Assembly: GCA_017402995.1 (NCBI GenBank)
Contig: JAFQOV010000022.1
Coordinates: 62,001-126,000 of the forward strand
DNA: 64,000 nucleotides
Reading direction: 5' to 3'
From: Candidatus Gastranaerophilales bacterium
GTDB lineage: Bacteria; Cyanobacteriota; Vampirovibrionia; Gastranaerophilales; Gastranaerophilaceae
Positions 1-7,637 of the stretch are shown piece after piece. The notes under the pieces were generated by a model. The model saw only the letters and a program-made list of their open reading frames with translations. It searched no databases and was not told where the DNA came from. Both the position numbers and the translations under genes were made by a program. Each line of letters begins with the position of its first letter. Within the stretch, counting starts at the first letter, position 1.

Positions 1-298
1 AATCTGTTTTTTCTTTTAAATTTGTATTATTTGTCGCATTTAAATCATTATTCACAGGTGCTTGTTTTTGTATTTGATTGCTAATCAAATTGTTATAATT
101 TGCAGGATACAAAGGCAAATTAGGATTAGCATTTTGCCCATACATTGAATAAAAACCGTTTGGATTTTGCACACAATTTGGATTTGTAGCATACGCTTGA
201 GGAGTAAAAATATTAATTGCAACCGCATTTGGATTAGCCCCTTGAACAATTGGGGGCGGATTTTGCATATATGAATTATTTAAAATATTTTGTTGCAT
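1..298 (-). CDS. N/Q/P-rich protein, N-terminal part (runs off the window)
   Basis: An uninterrupted reading frame enters from the left edge and begins at ATG 298, with the ribosome site GAAGGAG a few bases upstream. About 99 residues are visible. They start MQQNILNNSYMQNPPPIVQG and are rich in Asn, Gln, Pro and Tyr, with no charged core, signal peptide or membrane segment. Such low-complexity composition suggests a disordered region. The 3' part lies outside the window, so no function can be assigned. It is divergent from gatB, and the two share the 125-bp intergenic region. Confidence 0.7.
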   Translation of the reverse strand, partial: MQQNILNNSYMQNPPPIVQGANPNAVAINIFTPQAYATNPNCVQNPNGFYSMYGQNANPNLPLYPANYNNLISNQIQKQAPVNNDLNATNNTNLKEKTD

Positions 299-391
299 AA
301 TACTCCTTCATATAAAATAAAAACAAAATAACAAAAAAATTGCCCTGCTTTTAAAATTTATTAAGCATTATTAAATCAAAAAAAGTGTTTG

Positions 392-400
392 TGGTAAAAT
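392..400 (+). promoter_or_regulatory. Extended -10 promoter of gatB
   Basis: TGG TAAAAT matches an extended -10 element (TGn plus -10). It lies 23 bp before the gatB start, which leaves room for a short leader carrying the AAGGAG ribosome site. No good -35 is seen, which is normal for extended -10 promoters. Confidence 0.5.
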
Positions 401-423
401 TAAAGAAAAACTAAGGAGTAAAA

Positions 424-1869
424 ATGTCAGATTACAAAGATAAATATGAGATGGTTATCGGTTTAGAAGTCCATGCTCAACTTAAAACAAACACTAAAAT
501 TTTTGCAAGAGAAGGCTGTGAATTTGGCAAAAATCCAAATACAGAAACTTCTACTGTTACTTTGGGCATGCCTGGTGTTTTACCTGTTTTAAACAAAGAA
601 TGTGTCAACATGGCTATTTTGACAGGTTTAGCGCTAAATTCTGAAATTCCAAATCGTTGTAAATTTGACAGAAAACAATATTTTTACCCAGACCTTCCAA
701 AAGGATATCAAATTTCTCAATATGACGAACCTATTTGCCAAGGTGGTTGGGTGCAAATTTCAAACAAAAAAGTTGGCGTCACAAGAGCACACTTAGAAGA
801 AGACGCTGGCAAATTAGTTCATGCTGGCGCTGCTGGTTTGTACGGTTCAAGCTATTCTTTAGTTGACCTAAACAGAGCAGGCACGCCATTATTAGAAATC
901 GTATCAGAACCTGATATGCGCTCTAGCCAAGAAGCAAGAGAATATGTTGAAAACTTAAGAAATATCTTAAAATATATCGGTGTTTGTGATGGCAACCTTG
1001 AAGAAGGCTCTATGAGAGCAGATTGCAACATCTCAATTCGCCCAATCGGACAAAAAGAATTTGGAACACGTGCAGAAATTAAAAACGTAAACAGCTTCCG
1101 TTCATTAGTCCGTGCTATTGAATATGAATTTGTTCGCCAAGCAGAAATCCTTGAAGATGGCGGCAAAGTTATCCAAGAAACAAGACTTTGGGACGATAAT
1201 GCGGGAATTACTTCTTCTATGAGAGGAAAAGAAGACGCGCATGACTATCGTTATTTCCCAGAGCCAGATTTAATGCCTCTTGAAATTTCAAGAGAATGGG
1301 TTGAAAAAATCAGAGCTACAATGCCAGAACTACCTGCTCAAAAAGCTCAAAGATATATCGACGCTGGCTTAAGCGAATATGACGCTAATGTATTAGTAAA
1401 TCAAATTGAAATGGCAATGTATTACGATAAACTTCTTGAAAAAGGAGCTGACGCAAAAACTGCTTCTAATTTCTTGATGGGTGAAGTTGCAGCATTTTTA
1501 AAAGAAGAAAAAATTTCAATTGAAGAATCAAAACTAACAGTTGAAAACTTTGTCAAATTGTTGGACTTATTAAAAAAAGGCACAATTTCAAACAATATTG
1601 CAAAAGCGCTAATTGTTGATATTTTAAATACAGGAAAAGACGCACAAGCTCTTGTTGAAGAAAAAGGCTTGTCAGTAATTTCTGACGAAAGCTCAATTTT
1701 GCCAATTATTCAAAAAATCATTGCAGATAACCAAGAACAAGTTGCTGCATATAAAGGCGGAAAAGACAAATTGTTTGGCTTCTTTGTTGGTCAAGCAATG
1801 AAGGAAACAAAAGGAAGAGCTAATCCGCAATTGTTAAATAAATTATTAAAAGAAGAGTTGGACAAATAA
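424..1869 (+). CDS. gatB: Aspartyl/glutamyl-tRNA amidotransferase subunit B
   Basis: GatB is the kinase/tRNA-binding subunit of GatCAB. The complex converts Glu-tRNA(Gln), and often Asp-tRNA(Asn), to the amidated form. The 481-residue length is typical. The N-terminal signature VIGLEVHAQLKTNTKIF (residues 11-27) and the DLPKGYQISQYDEPI block (90-104) belong to the catalytic cradle. The C-terminal ~150 residues form the helical YqeY-like tRNA-binding domain. A strong ribosome site (AAGGAG) lies 7 nt before ATG. gatA and gatC are not in the window. The gene implies tRNA-dependent Gln and/or Asn formation. Confidence 0.97.
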   Translation: MSDYKDKYEMVIGLEVHAQLKTNTKIFAREGCEFGKNPNTETSTVTLGMPGVLPVLNKECVNMAILTGLALNSEIPNRCKFDRKQYFYPDLPKGYQISQYDEPICQGGWVQISNKKVGVTRAHLEEDAGKLVHAGAAGLYGSSYSLVDLNRAGTPLLEIVSEPDMRSSQEAREYVENLRNILKYIGVCDGNLEEGSMRADCNISIRPIGQKEFGTRAEIKNVNSFRSLVRAIEYEFVRQAEILEDGGKVIQETRLWDDNAGITSSMRGKEDAHDYRYFPEPDLMPLEISREWVEKIRATMPELPAQKAQRYIDAGLSEYDANVLVNQIEMAMYYDKLLEKGADAKTASNFLMGEVAAFLKEEKISIEESKLTVENFVKLLDLLKKGTISNNIAKALIVDILNTGKDAQALVEEKGLSVISDESSILPIIQKIIADNQEQVAAYKGGKDKLFGFFVGQAMKETKGRANPQLLNKLLKEELDK

Positions 1870-1915
1870 TTTTTTTAATTATAAAATAAAATAACAAATT
1901 GAAAATATAATATTT

Positions 1916-2001
1916 GCCGATGTGGCGAAATTGGTAGACGCACCAGACTCAAAATCTGGCGTGGTTCACCCCACGTGCCGGTTCGACTCCGGCCATCGGC
2001 A
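1916..2001 (+). tRNA. tRNA-Leu (anticodon CAA)
   Basis: An 86-nt class II cloverleaf is seen. The acceptor stem is GCCGATG/CATCGGC, the D arm contains TTGGTAGAC, and the anticodon stem CCAGA/TCTGG has loop CTCAAAA, giving anticodon CAA (reads UUG). A long variable arm follows, then a T arm with GGTTCGACTCC and discriminator A at 2001. The 3' CCA is not encoded. It lies 46 bp after gatB and is followed by a terminator. Confidence 0.97.
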
Positions 2002-2020
2002 AATTAAAATAAACAGGATA

Positions 2021-2047
2021 AAAGCCTTGAGTTACTCAAGGCTTTTA
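2021..2047 (+). terminator. Rho-independent terminator after tRNA-Leu
   Basis: The perfect 11-bp stem AAAGCCTTGAG / CTCAAGGCTTT has a 3-nt loop (TTA) and is followed by T-rich sequence. It starts 20 bp past the tRNA. Confidence 0.85.
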
Positions 2048-2078
2048 TTATTGAATGGCGACGTAGGATAATTGAGCG

Positions 2079-2108
2079 AATTTGCGACAGCGATAGCGAT
2101 AGCAAATT
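2079..2108. other. Imperfect palindrome in intergenic DNA
   Basis: AATTTGC (2079-2085) pairs with GCAAATT (2102-2108) around an internal GCGATA GCGATA duplication. The surrounding ~80 bp is richer in G and C than its neighbours and has no ORF. Function unknown. Confidence 0.35.
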
Positions 2109-2146
2109 TTAAGCGAGATACCCACAGGAGCCAAAAACAAATAAAC

Positions 2147-2169
2147 GACTTCCTTGTGAAGTCTTTTTT
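2147..2169 (+). terminator. Hairpin terminator
   Basis: GACTTC / GAAGTC form a 6-bp stem with a 5-nt loop, followed by six T on the + strand. Read on the minus strand it lies just after the 49-codon gene ending at 2175, so it may serve both directions, though the minus-strand T tract is weak. Confidence 0.6.
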
Positions 2170-2174
2170 ATTGA

Positions 2175-2324
2175 TTATTTTCCAAAAATTTGAAAAACCC
2201 ATTTTTCATATCTAAAAACATGTCCTTCGGGTTTATTTTTTTCTAAAGTATAAATTGCAGAAGCTATCAATAAAAGCATGGTTAAAGTAAATATTGTTGC
2301 AATAATTTTTTCTTTTTTAGACAT
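2175..2324 (-). CDS. Small single-pass membrane protein (49 aa)
   Basis: The 49-codon frame starts at ATG 2324 and begins MSKKEKIIATIFTLTMLLLI. A basic N-terminus is followed by one hydrophobic segment (about residues 7-27), then a polar tail ending in WVFQIFGK. The ribosome site GAGG lies 6-7 nt upstream and overlaps the end of the prepilin-like gene, whose stop is only 8 bp away, so the two are probably co-transcribed. It could be a membrane anchor or accessory to the upstream pilin-like protein. That role is inference from position only; no family was recognised. Confidence 0.6.
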   Translation of the reverse strand: MSKKEKIIATIFTLTMLLLIASAIYTLEKNKPEGHVFRYEKWVFQIFGK

Positions 2325-2332
2325 AATTTCCT

Positions 2333-3280
2333 CTATTCTGTACATACGGTATCACTCGTATCGCATAAATCAACAGCTCCAGAAACCAGTGGAGCATTTT
2401 TCAATGCTTTTGGGCAACAATCTGTTTCTTTTTTTGTAATTTCTCGCTCTAACCACCAATCCGCACGTAAACCCGTTGCAATTTTTCCATCACGACGTAT
2501 GCCATAACCAAATGGCTTAATTGGACCGTCGGGACCATCTACATCCATACATAACAAACGATAATTTGTATCAAACTTTAATTTTCCAACAGAAGCTCCG
2601 TCATCAACATAAATTGCACAATAAGTTGCAGTCAATTCATTGTAATCATAAGGATCCGGAAAATAGGTTTGCAAACCTGTGTAAAAAGGAGGGGTTCCGG
2701 TACTCCCTCTATGTATACTTCCATACTGCGAATAAGCAAAGGAATTACACCTACTATATTGATAAAATGTGACATCATCGGTTGTTGTTAAAACATTCTT
2801 TTTAAAGTCCATATTGCTCTGATTTACATTACACACAGAATCAAGTTGCGCTTTAAAATTAGCAATGCTCCCGCGATTTGAACATATCGGAGCTACCCCA
2901 TTACCAGTAGCTGTCCAATCAAGAGTAAGCATTTTAACGGCAACAATATTCGCAAACGAATTAAAAAAATATTGTTCCGTTTCTTCTTGAGTGTAACCTG
3001 TTGTAGCAGAACTTCCCGACAAAGTATCATAATACGTGTGAGTGATTTTAGAACCATCAGGGTAACTCCCCAAATCACCAACTTTATAATATTGACCACT
3101 CGAAACAAGGTCGCGTATTGCAGTTGCTAATGTATTATTAGCCTTTTTAAACTTCATGATATTCTTATCAGGCATGGAATTTGACGCAACAGGCAAAAGA
3201 ATTGCACTTAAAACACCAATAACTGTCAAAACAATCATTATTTCAGCTAGCGTAAACGCGAAAGTTTTAGTCTTTTTCAT
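2333..3280 (-). CDS. Prepilin-like secreted protein (type IV/II pseudopilin N-terminus)
   Basis: The 315-residue protein begins MKKTKTFAFTLAEIMIVLTV, a class III prepilin signal. Basic residues are followed by cleavage before F, Glu at position +5 of the mature chain, and a hydrophobic helix to about residue 30. PilD-type peptidase and N-methylation are expected. The rest is a polar globular domain with several cysteines (for example the CCPK, DLCD and TVC regions near the C-terminus) and no recognised family. The ribosome site AAGGAA lies 5 nt upstream. Variable pseudopilin-like proteins of this kind are frequent in this lineage. Surface display or a role in secretion is inferred. Confidence 0.85.
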   Translation of the reverse strand: MKKTKTFAFTLAEIMIVLTVIGVLSAILLPVASNSMPDKNIMKFKKANNTLATAIRDLVSSGQYYKVGDLGSYPDGSKITHTYYDTLSGSSATTGYTQEETEQYFFNSFANIVAVKMLTLDWTATGNGVAPICSNRGSIANFKAQLDSVCNVNQSNMDFKKNVLTTTDDVTFYQYSRCNSFAYSQYGSIHRGSTGTPPFYTGLQTYFPDPYDYNELTATYCAIYVDDGASVGKLKFDTNYRLLCMDVDGPDGPIKPFGYGIRRDGKIATGLRADWWLEREITKKETDCCPKALKNAPLVSGAVDLCDTSDTVCTE

Positions 3281-3318
3281 GGTTATTCCTTTATGGGTAA
3301 TTCCATGTAAAAGGCTAC

Positions 3319-3339
3319 TATATATATATATATATATAT
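3319..3339. repeat. TA dinucleotide repeat
   Basis: Ten and a half uninterrupted TA units lie in the 101-bp gap between the prepilin-like gene and hemW. Slippage here could alter promoter spacing for the prepilin gene, whose start is 39 bp away. Confidence 0.8.
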
Positions 3340-3381
3340 CAAGAGTGGATTGTTAAAATACTGAACTTAGGGGAGAAAAGA

Positions 3382-4461
3382 CTAGTTTAAAAATTCGCAC
3401 AATATTTCATTGGATAGCATTATCCCCTTTTTTGTTAGTTTAGCGCCTTTTTGGGTAAATTCCATGAAACCATATGAAACAAATTTTTCAAATTGCTTTT
3501 CATATTTTTTAAAAATATCAATATTATATTTTGAATTTATTTTTTCAAAATCAATCCCTTGAACCACTCTTAAGCCAAGGAAAATCTCTTCTTCGATTTT
3601 TGATTGGATAGATAACTTTTCAAAAAATTTATCGGTTGGATTATTAATATAATTTTTATAGTTAAAAGTGTTTGTATATCTTCCAAAATCAATATATCCA
3701 CTTGCAGACAAGCCAAAACCGTAATATTTCATACAATTCCAATATGTTAAATTGTGCCTTGAAAAATATTTTTCATTCAATGCAAAATTAGAAAATTCAT
3801 AATGTTTATATTTTTTGTTTAAAACTTCTAATGCAAGTTCATACATTGACGCTTGCAAGTCATCATTTGGCAAATTTTTTGGCATGTTTTTATAAAAATA
3901 GCTACCTTCTTCAATTTTTAGACCATACAAAGAAACATGTTTTGGTTCAATTTCCATAGCCTTTTGAAGGGTTTTTTTCCAAATTTCTAGCGTTTGATTT
4001 GGCATGCCATACATTAAATCAATGCTATAATTTTCGATTTGCGAGTCGTTTATAATATCAATTGTTTCAAAAATTTCTTTTTGGTTATGTATTCTTCCAA
4101 TATTTTTTAAAATTTCATCATCAAAAGATTGCACCCCAACGCTCAAACGGTTAATCCCAGCTTTAAAAAAATCTTTAATTTTATTTCTATCATTTGGGTT
4201 TAATTCAAGCGTGATTTCGGTATCAGAAGAATATTTAAAACAATTTAAAATCTTTTCAATATCGCATGCTTCAAGTAAAGATGGAGTTCCGCCACCAAAA
4301 TAAATAGTTTTTAAGTCTTCATTTTTATAAAAATGTTTAATTTCAGAAATTAGCGCATTTATATATTCCTCTTTTTTTGACAAAAGCGGAAACGAACAAA
4401 AAGAGCAATATTTGCACTTTTTTAAACAAAAAGGAATGTGAATATAAGCACTTTTAATCAT
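3382..4461 (-). CDS. hemW: Radical SAM heme chaperone HemW-like
   Basis: The 359-residue radical SAM protein has the cluster motif C12-x3-C16-x2-C19 (FCLKKCKYCSF) and the SAM-binding GGGTP at 56-60. This is the HemN/HemW family layout: TIM-barrel-like core, then a HemN C-terminal winged region (YGFMEFTQKGAKLTKKGI). The length fits HemW, a heme chaperone, rather than the longer coproporphyrinogen dehydrogenase HemN. No heme pathway genes are nearby, so the assignment rests on length and motif. There is no ribosome site. TAGAAT lies exactly 6 nt before ATG, suggesting a leaderless message. Confidence 0.85.
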   Translation of the reverse strand: MIKSAYIHIPFCLKKCKYCSFCSFPLLSKKEEYINALISEIKHFYKNEDLKTIYFGGGTPSLLEACDIEKILNCFKYSSDTEITLELNPNDRNKIKDFFKAGINRLSVGVQSFDDEILKNIGRIHNQKEIFETIDIINDSQIENYSIDLMYGMPNQTLEIWKKTLQKAMEIEPKHVSLYGLKIEEGSYFYKNMPKNLPNDDLQASMYELALEVLNKKYKHYEFSNFALNEKYFSRHNLTYWNCMKYYGFGLSASGYIDFGRYTNTFNYKNYINNPTDKFFEKLSIQSKIEEEIFLGLRVVQGIDFEKINSKYNIDIFKKYEKQFEKFVSYGFMEFTQKGAKLTKKGIMLSNEILCEFLN

Positions 4462-4467
4462 TTCAAT

Positions 4468-4473
4468 ATTCTA
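4468..4473 (-). promoter_or_regulatory. -10 element placed for a leaderless hemW message
   Basis: TAGAAT is followed by six bases (ATTGAA) and then the hemW ATG at 4461. Transcription would begin at or within 1-2 nt of the start codon, and no ribosome site is present. TATACT overlaps it as an alternative. Confidence 0.45.
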
Positions 4474-4540
4474 GTATAAACGTGGTTTTAAGTGAATTTG
4501 TTCTTAATAATATCTTAATATCAAAAGGGCAAAAAAAATA

Positions 4541-4570
4541 TAGACAACAAATAATTTTTTGCATTATAAT
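4541..4570 (+). promoter_or_regulatory. Promoter of the SIS-etfB-etfA operon
   Basis: TAGACA (4541-4546), an 18-bp spacer and TATAAT (4565-4570) form a good housekeeping-type promoter 36 bp before the SIS-domain gene. Confidence 0.65.
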
Positions 4571-4606
4571 TTTACCAAAAGTTTTTAGATTAACGAGGAT
4601 AAGATT

Positions 4607-5653
4607 ATGAGTTATATTATGGAAGAAGAGATAAAAGCGCAAAAAGAAATTATCAAAAACCTAGTTAAACAATATGTACAAAATTATTGCGTTAAAGTTG
4701 ATATTCCATCAGATATTAAAAAAGTTGTTATTGTTGCAAGCGGTTCTTCATTTAATGCTGGTTTATTTGGCAAAAATTTCTTTGAAGAAATCGCCCAAGT
4801 TGAAACAAGCGTTGAACATGCTTGTGAATTTTCTAATTCAAAATTTGAAAATTATTCAAAAGACAATTTATATGTTTTCATTAGCCAATCTGGAAATTCA
4901 AAAGACGCAGTTTGCGCCCTAACAAAAGCAAAAGAAAAAGGGGTTAAAACATTTGCAGTTGTAAACAACCCAGATTCGCAAGCATATAAACTTGCAGATT
5001 TCAAAATCGACATCAATGCAGGATTAGAACGCGCAATTGCAGCGACAAAATCTTTCAGCGCGACTGTTTTTGTTTTATGGTTAATGGCTGTTAAATTTGC
5101 ACAAAACAAACAACTTGATGTATCAGAAGAAATTAAAGACATTGAACTACTTGAAAAAACAATCGTTGAAACAACTCAAGATGTAGATAATCTTGAAGTT
5201 GCAGCAAAATTAATTTCAAAACAAAAAAATGTTTCAATAATTGGTCATGCCCAAAAATATGCAATGGCTTGCGAAGCTGCATTGAAAATCAAAGAAACAA
5301 GCTATGTAAACACAAGCCCATACCCAATTGGCGAATTTATTCACGGACATTTTGCAACATTAAATGAAGCAAACACTTTCATGACATTTTTAGATGACAG
5401 TGCAGATGAGTTTGAATTAAATCTTTTGAAAAAAGTTCAAACAACATATAAAACAAATTCAATTGTAGTTTCAAACGCATATGAAGATTATAATTGCGAC
5501 GTTTTAGTAAAATATCCAAAAAGCACATCAAAAATCGGAAACACATTAAACGCAATTATTGCACTTCAAATGTTAGCACTTGAAACAGCAAAACTTTTAA
5601 AAAGAGATGTAGATAATCCAAAAGGACTTTGCAAGGTAGTTTCAGGAAAATAA
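4607..5653 (+). CDS. SIS-domain sugar-phosphate isomerase/deaminase-like protein
   Basis: The 348-residue protein is built of two SIS domains, like the isomerase half of GlmS and fructosamine-6-phosphate deglycases. The first (about 35-165) contains IVASGSSFNAG and FISQSGNSKDAV, the phosphosugar-binding turns. The second (about 195-335) contains the AALKIKETSYVNTSPYPIGEFIHGH block typical of GlmS-like proteins. There is no N-terminal glutaminase domain, so it cannot be a full GlmS. It acts on an amino- or keto-sugar phosphate of unknown identity. The gene stops 1 bp before etfB, which suggests one operon. Confidence 0.8.
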   Translation: MSYIMEEEIKAQKEIIKNLVKQYVQNYCVKVDIPSDIKKVVIVASGSSFNAGLFGKNFFEEIAQVETSVEHACEFSNSKFENYSKDNLYVFISQSGNSKDAVCALTKAKEKGVKTFAVVNNPDSQAYKLADFKIDINAGLERAIAATKSFSATVFVLWLMAVKFAQNKQLDVSEEIKDIELLEKTIVETTQDVDNLEVAAKLISKQKNVSIIGHAQKYAMACEAALKIKETSYVNTSPYPIGEFIHGHFATLNEANTFMTFLDDSADEFELNLLKKVQTTYKTNSIVVSNAYEDYNCDVLVKYPKSTSKIGNTLNAIIALQMLALETAKLLKRDVDNPKGLCKVVSGK

Positions 5654-5654
5654 G

Positions 5655-6434
5655 ATGAATATTGTTGTATGCGTTAAACAAGTTCCTGACGTCGATAATG
5701 TCAAATGGACTAAGGAAAACAATTTGGATAGAAGCGCAATGCTCACAAAATTGAACCCACATGACGAATGGGCGCTTGATTATGCAATTAAAATTAAAAA
5801 CCAATTCAAAAATGTGTCAGTCACAGCGCTCACAATGGGTCCAAATCAAGCAAAAGAAATTTTAGACTATGCTTTAGCCAAAGGTGCAACAAGGGCAATA
5901 TTATTAACGGACAAGCTTTTTGCGGGTTCTGACACTTTAGCAACTGCAAAAATCTTATCTAGTGCAATAAAAAAATATGTTCCTGATTTTGATTTAATCT
6001 TAACAGGACAAATTGCCCAAGATGGCGACACAGCACAAACTCCAGCAAGCATGGCGCAACTTTTAGATATTAAATCTGTATCAAATATAATTGATATTAA
6101 AAATGCAGATAAAAATACAGCAATTGTTGCAAAGAAAAACAAAGAAAGTATCGATATCTTAGAGCTTTCAACCCCTTGTTTAATTGCAATACAACAAGAA
6201 ATGAAGGAATCTCATCTTCCAAAAATTGAAGATTATGCGCAAGCTCAAAAAAGCACAATCGAAGTTTATGGCGCGCAAGATATTGATTTAGATAAATCAG
6301 AAATCGGGATTTTAGGTTCTCCAACAATGGTTTACAAAGCATATCGCCCAGAGGTAACCAAAAATGCTCAAGAAATCAAAGAAGATTTTGCAAAAGAAGT
6401 TTTAAATTTTATAAGGAGTTGCGCAAATGAATAA
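5655..6434 (+). CDS. etfB: Electron transfer flavoprotein subunit beta
   Basis: EtfB (259 aa) forms a heterodimer with EtfA. It shuttles electrons between flavoprotein dehydrogenases and downstream acceptors, or takes part in flavin-based bifurcation. The N-terminus MNIVVCVKQVPDV is characteristic. The family signature GQIAQDGDTAQTPASMAQ spans residues 118-135. AGGAA before the ATG overlaps the end of the SIS gene. The stop overlaps the etfA start by 8 bp. No acyl-CoA dehydrogenase or quinone oxidoreductase partner is in the window, so the electron donor is unknown. Confidence 0.95.
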   Translation: MNIVVCVKQVPDVDNVKWTKENNLDRSAMLTKLNPHDEWALDYAIKIKNQFKNVSVTALTMGPNQAKEILDYALAKGATRAILLTDKLFAGSDTLATAKILSSAIKKYVPDFDLILTGQIAQDGDTAQTPASMAQLLDIKSVSNIIDIKNADKNTAIVAKKNKESIDILELSTPCLIAIQQEMKESHLPKIEDYAQAQKSTIEVYGAQDIDLDKSEIGILGSPTMVYKAYRPEVTKNAQEIKEDFAKEVLNFIRSCANE

Positions 6435-7440
6435 AATTACGGTTTTTTGCGAGCTCAACAAAGAAAAAAATGCTTTGAGTTCTTGTTCATATGAGTTAAT
6501 CACAAAAGCATATGAACTTTCAAAACAAGCACAAGAGTTAAATAATACTGAATTTTTTATTGAAGCAATTTGTTGCGATAACGTTGAAAATATTGAAAAC
6601 AAAGAAAAAATATTTTCATCAGGCGCTAATAAATTTGTTTTAATTGAAAACAAAAACATTGAAAACCATAATTTTGATGTCCTTAAAGATACATTTTTAA
6701 ATTATTACAAAGACAATAAATCTGATGTTATTTTATTCCCCGCAACCGCACCAATGCGCCATTGCGCGCCTTGCATTACAGTCAATCTTGATTGTGGTTT
6801 GGTTGCAGATTGCATTGATTTAAATTTTATTTTAAAAGATGAAAATTTAATGCTCAGCGCAACTCGTCCAACTTTTGGAAGTGAGCTTATGGCAACAATT
6901 ATTTCCAAAAAACTACCCCAATGTGCAACAATTCGCCCAGGGATATTTAAAAACAAAACTGTTAAAGACGAAAATGGTGAGTTTATAAAAATCCAAAGCG
7001 AAATTGAAAACAACAAAAAAATTAAATTAATAAGCAATATTTTGCAAAATAATAATGACGAAATTAATATAGAAGGCGCCGAAATCATTCTTTGCGCGGG
7101 TTATGGATTAAACAGTGCAAATAGAGAATATTTTAAAAAACTAGAAAAAATTGCGCAAATCACAAAAACGCAAATTGGTTGCACAAGAAAAGTTGTCGAT
7201 TTTGGAATTATGGATTCAAAATATCAAATCGGCTTGACTGGTTCAAACACAAAAGCACAGCTCTATATTGGTTTTGGTGTTGCTGGTGCAATTCAGCATA
7301 TGTGCAGCGTTAAAAATAGCAAAAAAATTGTCGCAATTAATACCGACGCTGACGCTGAAATTTTTAACTATTGCGATTACAAAATTGTTGGTGATGCAAA
7401 AAAAATTATAGATGAAATCTTAACCCAAATTGAACAATAA
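6427..7440 (+). CDS. etfA: Electron transfer flavoprotein subunit alpha
   Basis: EtfA (337 aa) carries the main FAD. An N-terminal Rossmann-like domain (1-190) is followed by the C-terminal FAD domain. The diagnostic stretch QIGLTGSNTKAQLYIGFGV starts at 267 and continues into AGAIQH, AINTDADAEIF and IVGD. A GGAGTTG ribosome site precedes the ATG inside etfB, and the 8-bp overlap implies coupled translation. Immediately after the stop is a run of A that is also the U tract of a minus-strand RNA (see 7439-7510). Confidence 0.95.
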   Translation: MNKITVFCELNKEKNALSSCSYELITKAYELSKQAQELNNTEFFIEAICCDNVENIENKEKIFSSGANKFVLIENKNIENHNFDVLKDTFLNYYKDNKSDVILFPATAPMRHCAPCITVNLDCGLVADCIDLNFILKDENLMLSATRPTFGSELMATIISKKLPQCATIRPGIFKNKTVKDENGEFIKIQSEIENNKKIKLISNILQNNNDEINIEGAEIILCAGYGLNSANREYFKKLEKIAQITKTQIGCTRKVVDFGIMDSKYQIGLTGSNTKAQLYIGFGVAGAIQHMCSVKNSKKIVAINTDADAEIFNYCDYKIVGDAKKIIDEILTQIEQ

Positions 7441-7510
7441 AAAAAAGCCGTCAATAAGGCGGCTACTAGACTTGGGGAGGAGGTTTTGAGCAAGGGGATA
7501 ACCCCTCATT
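7439..7510 (-). ncRNA. Candidate C-rich small RNA (Yfr1-like architecture)
   Basis: Read on the minus strand, a 5' hairpin (7487-7508; TGAGGGG…CCCC with CTCA closing) is followed by an unpaired C-rich stretch CCTCCTCCCC (7474-7483). A terminator hairpin comes next, AGCCG/CGGCT with a 9-nt loop (7446-7464), ending in 7-8 U (7439-7445). TATAAG (7517-7522) could be the -10, giving about 70 nt. Two hairpins around an unpaired CUCCUC core is the plan of the cyanobacterial small RNA Yfr1, whose core is known to pair with ribosome sites. No ORF explains the segment. Homology to Yfr1 is inference; a small RNA of some kind is more secure. Confidence 0.6.
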
Positions 7511-7622
7511 CAAATTCTTATATTTGTATTTTCGACACTAAAATTGCAATCTTAAGGATAAAGTTTTTTATTTCATACAAAAGATGTAAATTTAAAAAAA
7601 TAATCGAAAATTGTGCCATATT

Positions 7623-7631
7623 TGGTAAAAT
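7623..7631 (+). promoter_or_regulatory. Extended -10 promoter, leaderless geometry, hydrolase-fold gene
   Basis: TGG TAAAAT is followed by exactly six bases (TAGAAT) and then ATG 7638. No ribosome site exists, so the transcript probably starts at the A of the start codon. Confidence 0.5.
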
Positions 7632-7637
7632 TAGAAT

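Noticed and set aside
3319-3339. TA run considered as a recombination or attachment site
   Set aside because: A simple dinucleotide repeat with no flanking inverted or direct repeats and no integrase nearby.
4607-5653. Glutamine-fructose-6-phosphate aminotransferase (GlmS)
   Set aside because: Only the two SIS domains are present; the N-terminal glutaminase with its catalytic Cys is missing and the start with its promoter is clear.
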